Assembly: GCA_024639035.1 (NCBI GenBank)
Contig: JAHEJE010000087.1
Coordinates: 1 to 9,700, forward strand
Origin: Alphaproteobacteria bacterium
GTDB taxonomy: Bacteria > Pseudomonadota > Alphaproteobacteria > Rhizobiales > Aestuariivirgaceae
DNA: 9,700 nt
Reading direction: 5' to 3'
Program-made: the position numbers and the translations under genes
In this document: positions 5,996-9,700 of the stretch, one piece after another
Numbering within the stretch: position 1 is the first letter of the stretch
Layout: the number at the start of each line of letters is the position of its first letter
The notes under the pieces: generated by a model
The model's database searches: none
What the model was told of the DNA's origin: nothing
The model's input: the letters and a program-made list of their open reading frames with translations, nothing else

Positions 5996-7258
5996 ATGCC
6001 GTCCACTTCCGTTCAATCGCCACGCCTGTTCCTGCAGTCGCTGTTTGAAGTGGCGCTCGATGCCGTCCGGCCAAGTCATTGCTTGCCAGGGCATCTTCCT
6101 GAACCGCCGACCGCGGGCCGCACGGTCGTGATCGGCGCCGGCAAGGGCGCTGCGGCGATGGCCAAGGCGGTGGAAGACAACTGGCGTGGCGGGCTGGACG
6201 GGCTGGTGGTCACCCGTGACGGGCATGGAGCGCCGTGCCGGTCGATCGAGGTCGTCGAGGCCTCGCATCCGGTCCCGGACCAGCGCGGTCGCGAGGCCGC
6301 CCATCGCATCTTGACCAAAGTGCAGGGGCTGACGGCGGATGACCTCGTGCTGTGCCTGATTTCGGGAGGGGGGTCGGCGCTGCTGACGATGCCCGGCGAA
6401 GGACTGCAACTCGATGAAAAACAGGCGATCAACAAAGCATTGTTGCGGTCAGGCGTACCGATCGATGAAATGAACACGGTGCGCAAGCACCTTTCGGCGA
6501 TCAAGGGCGGCCGGCTTGCAGCGGCAGCTCATCCGGCCCGTGTGGTTACATTGGCGATCAGCGATGTGCCGGGAGACGATGCTTCGATCATCGCTTCGGG
6601 CCCGACGGTCGCCGATCCGTCGACTGCGGCGGACGCGCTGGCGATCCTGAAGCGTTACAACATAGACATCGCGCCGGGGGTTGCCGCGTTTCTGGCATCG
6701 CCGGCGGCGGAAACGCCGAAGCCGGGCGATCGGCGGCTGGCCGGTACCGACTACCGGATGATCGCGACGCCGCAGATGGCGCTGGATGCTGCAGCGAACT
6801 ATTGCCGGGCGCAGGGTGTTGCGGTGCAACTGCTCGGCGATGATATCGAGGGAGAAGCGCGCGCCGTCGGGGCGGACATGGCACGGCTTGCCGTCGAGAA
6901 GACCGGAAAAGGTCCGCTGGTCCTGCTTTCAGGCGGCGAGACCACGGTGACGGTCAGGGGTAACGGCCGCGGCGGGCGCAATGCAGAGTTTCTGCTGTCT
7001 TTGGCGGTGGCGCTCGATGGTGCCGACGGCATTCACGCGATTGCCTGCGATACCGATGGCATCGACGGCAGCGAGGACAATGCCGGGGCGCATTGCGGGC
7101 CGGATACCGTGGCGCGGGCGCGGGCGCTTGGCCTTGACGGTCAGGCGATGCTCGACAACAATGACGGATACGGGTTCTTTCAGGCCCTGGACGACCTGAT
7201 CGTCACCGGGCCGACGCGCACCAACGTCAACGATTTCCGGGCAATCTATATCGCATAG
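5996..7258 (+). CDS. Glycerate 2-kinase, MOFRL family (GckA/TtuD-like)
   Basis: A 420-residue cytoplasmic kinase, normal length for the family, that phosphorylates D-glycerate with ATP to 2-phosphoglycerate (EC 2.7.1.165). The N-terminal DUF4147-type domain shows VVIGAGKGAAAMAKA (44-58), EASHPVPD (88-95), LISGGGSALL (121-130) and ISDVPGDDASIIASGPT (188-204). The MOFRL domain shows LSGGETTVTVRGNGRGGRNAE (311-331), CDTDGIDGSEDNAGA (351-365) and GPTRTNVNDF (405-414). Proteins of this type were once called hydroxypyruvate reductase (TtuD) in tartrate-utilisation clusters. The ATG at 5996 gives the expected N-terminus, but no good Shine-Dalgarno site precedes it and no better in-frame start is visible upstream. 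The gene follows the TRAP operon after 159 bases and ends 2 bases from the stop of the opposing SDR gene. It probably drains D-glycerate made by neighbouring catabolic enzymes into central metabolism. Confidence 0.93.
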   Translation: MPSTSVQSPRLFLQSLFEVALDAVRPSHCLPGHLPEPPTAGRTVVIGAGKGAAAMAKAVEDNWRGGLDGLVVTRDGHGAPCRSIEVVEASHPVPDQRGREAAHRILTKVQGLTADDLVLCLISGGGSALLTMPGEGLQLDEKQAINKALLRSGVPIDEMNTVRKHLSAIKGGRLAAAAHPARVVTLAISDVPGDDASIIASGPTVADPSTAADALAILKRYNIDIAPGVAAFLASPAAETPKPGDRRLAGTDYRMIATPQMALDAAANYCRAQGVAVQLLGDDIEGEARAVGADMARLAVEKTGKGPLVLLSGGETTVTVRGNGRGGRNAEFLLSLAVALDGADGIHAIACDTDGIDGSEDNAGAHCGPDTVARARALGLDGQAMLDNNDGYGFFQALDDLIVTGPTRTNVNDFRAIYIA

Positions 7259-7260
7259 GT

Positions 7261-8022
7261 TCAGCCGCGCCCGACATAGGGCATGTTGGTTGCCATGACG
7301 GTCATGAACAGTACGTTCGCATCAAGCGGCAGGCTTGCCATATGGAGCACGGCGTCGGCGACGTGGCGGACATCCATGACCGGTTCGGCGGTAACCGAAC
7401 CGTCAGCCTGCAGCACCCCGTCGGACATCTTGGCCGTCATTTCCGAGGCGGCGTTGCCGACATCGATCTGGCCGCAGGCGATGTTGTAGGGCCGGCCGTC
7501 CAGTGCGGTCGATTTGGTGAGCCCGGTTATCGCGTGTTTGGAGGCGGTGTAGGGGGCCGAGCCGGGGCGCGGGACATAGGCGGAAATCGAGCCGTTGTTG
7601 ATGATCCGGCCGCCCTGCGGGGTCTGCTCACGCATCAGGTTGAAGGCGGCGCGGGCGCACAGGAACGACCCGGTCAGATTGACATCGATGACCGACTTCC
7701 ATTGCTCGGGCGAAATATCGCCCAACGGGGCACCCATGACGAAGGTGCCGGCGTTGTTGAATAAAACGTCCAGGCGGCCATGATCTTTTCGTATGGTTTC
7801 GAACATGGCTTCGACGGCGCCCGGCTTTGCGACGTCGCAAGCGATGCAGTGGGCGCGCCGGCGCGATCCTTGCGGTGCGGCCGACACGGCCTGTTCGAGC
7901 GTGGCAAGGCGCCGTCCGGCGAGAATTGCGGTGTAACCGGCGCGCAGGAATGCATGTGCCGTCGCCCGCCCGATGCCCGAGCCGGCACCGGTGATCAGTA
8001 TGGTTTTCTTGTCGGTGTCCAT
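7261..8022 (-). CDS. Short-chain dehydrogenase/reductase (classical SDR)
   Basis: A 253-residue NAD(P)-dependent oxidoreductase of normal classical-SDR length. The Rossmann motif TGAGSGIG is at 11-18 and NNAG at 89-92. The catalytic tetrad is Asn115, Ser145, Tyr158 and Lys162 (YTASK). The second strand ends AGRR (35-38); basic residues there favour NADP(H) over NAD(H), which is an inference. IDVGNAASEM after the active site is seen in a group of bacterial SDRs of unknown substrate. The gene starts 11 bases after the stop of the decarboxylating dehydrogenase gene, and its weak AGGG ribosome site overlaps that stop codon, so the two are probably translationally coupled and work in one pathway. 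Likely substrates are hydroxy or oxo acids or semialdehydes of the same route. Plus-strand open frames across it (7342-7764) are shadows. Confidence 0.9.
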   Translation of the reverse strand: MDTDKKTILITGAGSGIGRATAHAFLRAGYTAILAGRRLATLEQAVSAAPQGSRRRAHCIACDVAKPGAVEAMFETIRKDHGRLDVLFNNAGTFVMGAPLGDISPEQWKSVIDVNLTGSFLCARAAFNLMREQTPQGGRIINNGSISAYVPRPGSAPYTASKHAITGLTKSTALDGRPYNIACGQIDVGNAASEMTAKMSDGVLQADGSVTAEPVMDVRHVADAVLHMASLPLDANVLFMTVMATNMPYVGRG

Positions 8023-8033
8023 CAGTCCGGACC

Positions 8034-9125
8034 CTAGCGCAGTTTTGCCCTGACCGCATCGGTGATTTCAACGAGGCCGTGTGCGCCGCCGGTTTCGGTC
8101 GGATCAAGCCGGTCGCCGGCGAAGGCCTGTTCGATGGCATGGGTCAACCTTGCAGCGGCCTCGGTAAGGGTGGGCTCGGTGTGTCGTTCGCCAAGCCAAT
8201 CGAGCATCAGGGCGCCGGACAGGAACATGGCGGTGGGATTGGCCTTGCCGGTGCCCATGATGTCGGGGGCGGTGCCATGACAGGGTTGGAACACGGCGTT
8301 GTGTGTGCCGATGTCGGCCGACGGGGCAAAGCCGAGACCGCCCATGAGGGCAGCACCTTCGTCGGACAGGATGTCGCCGAACATGTTCTCGGTCACCAGC
8401 ACATCGAGCGTCCAGGGATTGCGGATCAGGTTGAGTGCCATGGCATCGACATAGCATCGGCTGGTGGCGATGCCGGGATGTCTGCGGGCGTGTTCGTCGA
8501 AGATGTCGCGAAAGAACGCCATCGAGCCGAGAACGTTGGCCTTGTCGACGCAGGTCAGGTGACCGGGCGCACCATTGGCTTTACGCCTGGCGGCCAGCGA
8601 GAAGGCGAAGTCGAACAGCCGGTCGCAGCCTTGGCGGGTGACCTGCATGAGATCGCGGGCCGCATCGGTGGTGCCATCCTGCGGCTTGCTGCGCTCGGTG
8701 AACAGGCCTTCGGTCGATTCGCGGATCAGGATGAAATCGATCTTAAAGGCGCGCGGATCGGACAGCGGCACTGGCAGACCGGGGAAGGTTCTGACCGGCC
8801 GGACGCCGGCATAAAGCTGGAGGATTTCGCGCAATTCGATCTGCGGCACGATCTCGCGGCCGTCGGGATAGCGGATGTCGGGCAGGCCCATGGCGCCGAG
8901 AAGAATGGCCTCGGCGGCCTCAGCCCGTGCCAGGGTCTCGTCAGGCAGGGCGTTGCCGGTTTCAGCATACAGGGCGGCGCCACAGGGCAAGGTGTCAAAC
9001 TCTAGGTTTGGTGCACCGGTCAGCCGGGTGGCCGTGGTGAGCAACTCGATGCAGGGCGACATCACTTCCGGACCGATGCCATCGCCCGGCAACACCGCGA
9101 TCTGCATGCTGTTCATGCTGGCCAT
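8034..9125 (-). CDS. Isocitrate/isopropylmalate/tartrate-type NAD-dependent decarboxylating dehydrogenase
   Basis: A 363-residue enzyme of the beta-decarboxylating dehydrogenase family (IPMDH, IDH, homoisocitrate and tartrate/D-malate dehydrogenases), which oxidise a 2-hydroxy acid and usually release CO2. Visible features are PGDGIGPE (13-20), substrate arginines in VRPVR (108-112) and IRESTEG (134-140), the catalytic Lys195 in VDKANVL, and metal-binding Asp227, Asp251 and Asp255 (TENMFGDILSDE). HGTAPDIMGTGKANP (283-297) has Asp-Ile where NADP enzymes carry Lys-Tyr, predicting NAD. The usual catalytic Tyr of the ENTEGxY motif is Phe142. The C-terminus and length are complete. The exact substrate is open; the glycerate kinase nearby makes a tartrate-type reaction attractive. 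I chose the ATG at 9125 because AGGA lies 9 bases upstream; ATGs at 9116 and 9107 lack a ribosome site but 9107 begins directly at MQIAVLPGDG. It sits 28 bases after the FecR-domain gene and 11 before the SDR. Confidence 0.88.
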   Translation of the reverse strand: MASMNSMQIAVLPGDGIGPEVMSPCIELLTTATRLTGAPNLEFDTLPCGAALYAETGNALPDETLARAEAAEAILLGAMGLPDIRYPDGREIVPQIELREILQLYAGVRPVRTFPGLPVPLSDPRAFKIDFILIRESTEGLFTERSKPQDGTTDAARDLMQVTRQGCDRLFDFAFSLAARRKANGAPGHLTCVDKANVLGSMAFFRDIFDEHARRHPGIATSRCYVDAMALNLIRNPWTLDVLVTENMFGDILSDEGAALMGGLGFAPSADIGTHNAVFQPCHGTAPDIMGTGKANPTAMFLSGALMLDWLGERHTEPTLTEAAARLTHAIEQAFAGDRLDPTETGGAHGLVEITDAVRAKLR

Positions 9126-9134
9126 GAAGCCGTG

Positions 9135-9138
9135 TCCT
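9135..9138 (-). promoter_or_regulatory. Ribosome binding site favouring the 9125 start of the decarboxylating dehydrogenase
   Basis: TCCT on the plus strand reads AGGA on the coding strand, nine bases before the ATG at 9125. It lies in the 28-base gap after the FecR-domain stop. The two downstream in-frame ATGs (9116 and 9107) have nothing similar. Confidence 0.45.
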
Positions 9139-9153
9139 GATCCGTGCGCGCGG

Positions 9154-9700
9154 CTACTGGAATGCGACCGATGCCAGGGCCCGGACGACCTTGTCTTGCG
9201 GCCATTGGGTGATCGGTCCGGGGGGCGAGGCGATATCGGCAATGTTGGTGCCGCTGCCGGGCTCGCTCAGCGTCACGGCGCCGCCGTTCGTCGTCACGGT
9301 CACCTGACCCTCGATCAGCAGTACGCCATAAGCGCCATCGATCGGCCCGGCCCACATATCGGTGCCGCGCACCGCCAGGGCACCAACCGGAGTGACGATC
9401 TTGACGTTGTTGCCCTCCGGCTTGTTGATGGCGCCCGAAACCAGCTTGAATGCGCCGACTGCGAGAAGCTGCAGGGAATTCTTCTGATCCGGGGCCTGGA
9501 AAACGTAGTCGTCGACCTTCAGGCTGGCATCGGCGCCCATGGTCAACAGAGTGCCGTCGTTGAATGTCACTTCCAGGCGGCTGTCGGCGCCGGTTGCCAG
9601 TTGGTCCGACATCTGGATCGGCGCCGCGACTTTCAGGTTGCGCACGTCGCCGTCGTTGATCGCCGTCGCCTGGCCTTTGACATTCGATGCGCTGCCGATG
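9154..9700 (-). CDS. FecR-domain protein, C-terminal part (5' end outside window)
   Basis: The minus-strand frame is open from the right edge to the TAG at 9154-9156. The GTG at 9645 is internal: in-frame codons above it still read family sequence (IGSASNVKGQATA), so the protein begins beyond the window. Visible are about 180 residues of a FecR domain: a first strand pair with GQATA, RNLKVAAPIQMSDQLATGADS, LEVTFNDGTLLTMGADASLKVDDY, then VKIVTPVGALAVRGTD and DGAYGVLLIEGQVTVT. Such beta-rich domains are usually exported and serve as envelope or sensor modules. This one matches the soluble stand-alone type rather than the classic iron-dicitrate anti-sigma regulator, since no sigma gene or membrane anchor is visible; the N-terminal signal sequence would lie outside. 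It ends 28 bases before the dehydrogenase gene on the same strand, so read-through is possible, but a functional tie to metabolism is not evident. Confidence 0.85.
   Translation of the reverse strand, partial: IGSASNVKGQATAINDGDVRNLKVAAPIQMSDQLATGADSRLEVTFNDGTLLTMGADASLKVDDYVFQAPDQKNSLQLLAVGAFKLVSGAINKPEGNNVKIVTPVGALAVRGTDMWAGPIDGAYGVLLIEGQVTVTTNGGAVTLSEPGSGTNIADIASPPGPITQWPQDKVVRALASVAFQ

Noticed and set aside
5907..6131. Short + strand frame starting before the glycerate kinase
   Set aside because: It starts at a TTG, overlaps the kinase in another frame and has no ribosome site or recognisable content.
5066..6409. Open frame of 447 codons on the minus strand across the permease end, stress protein and glycerate kinase start
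   Set aside because: It spans three well-supported genes and two gaps, has no recognisable domain and its composition is that of a complement shadow.
8079..9005. Plus-strand open frame of 308 codons opposite the decarboxylating dehydrogenase
   Set aside because: The minus-strand gene has all family motifs, while this frame is Gly/Ala/Asp/His rich without motifs.

Overview
The window is a gene-dense, GC-rich stretch with short intergenic gaps. Codon usage, long antisense shadow reading frames, strong AGGA/GGAGG ribosome sites and the gene families present all fit a Gram-negative proteobacterium, most likely an alphaproteobacterium. This placement is an inference from style and gene content; no marker gene is present. 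There are no rRNA or tRNA genes, CRISPR arrays, insertion sequences or phage genes, and no intergenic stretch exceeds about 170 bases.

Left part (1-1505, + strand): the 3' end of an aminoglycoside/choline-kinase-like phosphotransferase, cut by the window edge, is followed by a 2-oxoglutarate/Fe(II) dioxygenase with a complete HxD...H...R site. The 119-base gap between them holds a possible promoter and a perfect 16-base palindrome.

Centre (1609-5836, + strand): a TAXI-type TRAP transporter operon. It contains a periplasmic solute-binding protein, a fused permease of about 880 residues with a C-terminal DUF3394-type extension, and a universal stress protein 18 bases further on. The 166-base gap between binding protein and permease carries three inverted repeats. 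The first is a perfect 10-bp stem closed by GAAA, well placed to protect the binding-protein mRNA and set the ratio of binding protein to permease.

Right part (5996-9700): a glycerate 2-kinase of the MOFRL family on the + strand converges, with only 2 bases between stop codons, on a minus-strand row. In transcription order that row is a FecR-domain protein (entering from beyond the right edge), an isocitrate/isopropylmalate/tartrate-type decarboxylating dehydrogenase, and a short-chain dehydrogenase. The last three are spaced 28 and 11 bases apart and could share a transcript.

Working model (inference): the TAXI-TRAP system imports an organic acid. The beta-decarboxylating dehydrogenase and the SDR oxidise or reduce hydroxy acids, and the glycerate kinase feeds D-glycerate into glycolysis as 2-phosphoglycerate. 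A tartrate-like route (tartrate to D-glycerate to 2-phosphoglycerate) would tie these genes together, but the substrate cannot be read from sequence. The two genes at the left edge have no obvious link to this module. Each family is known; the unusual points are residue changes in the dehydrogenase, stress protein and phosphotransferase, and the inverted repeats in the gaps.
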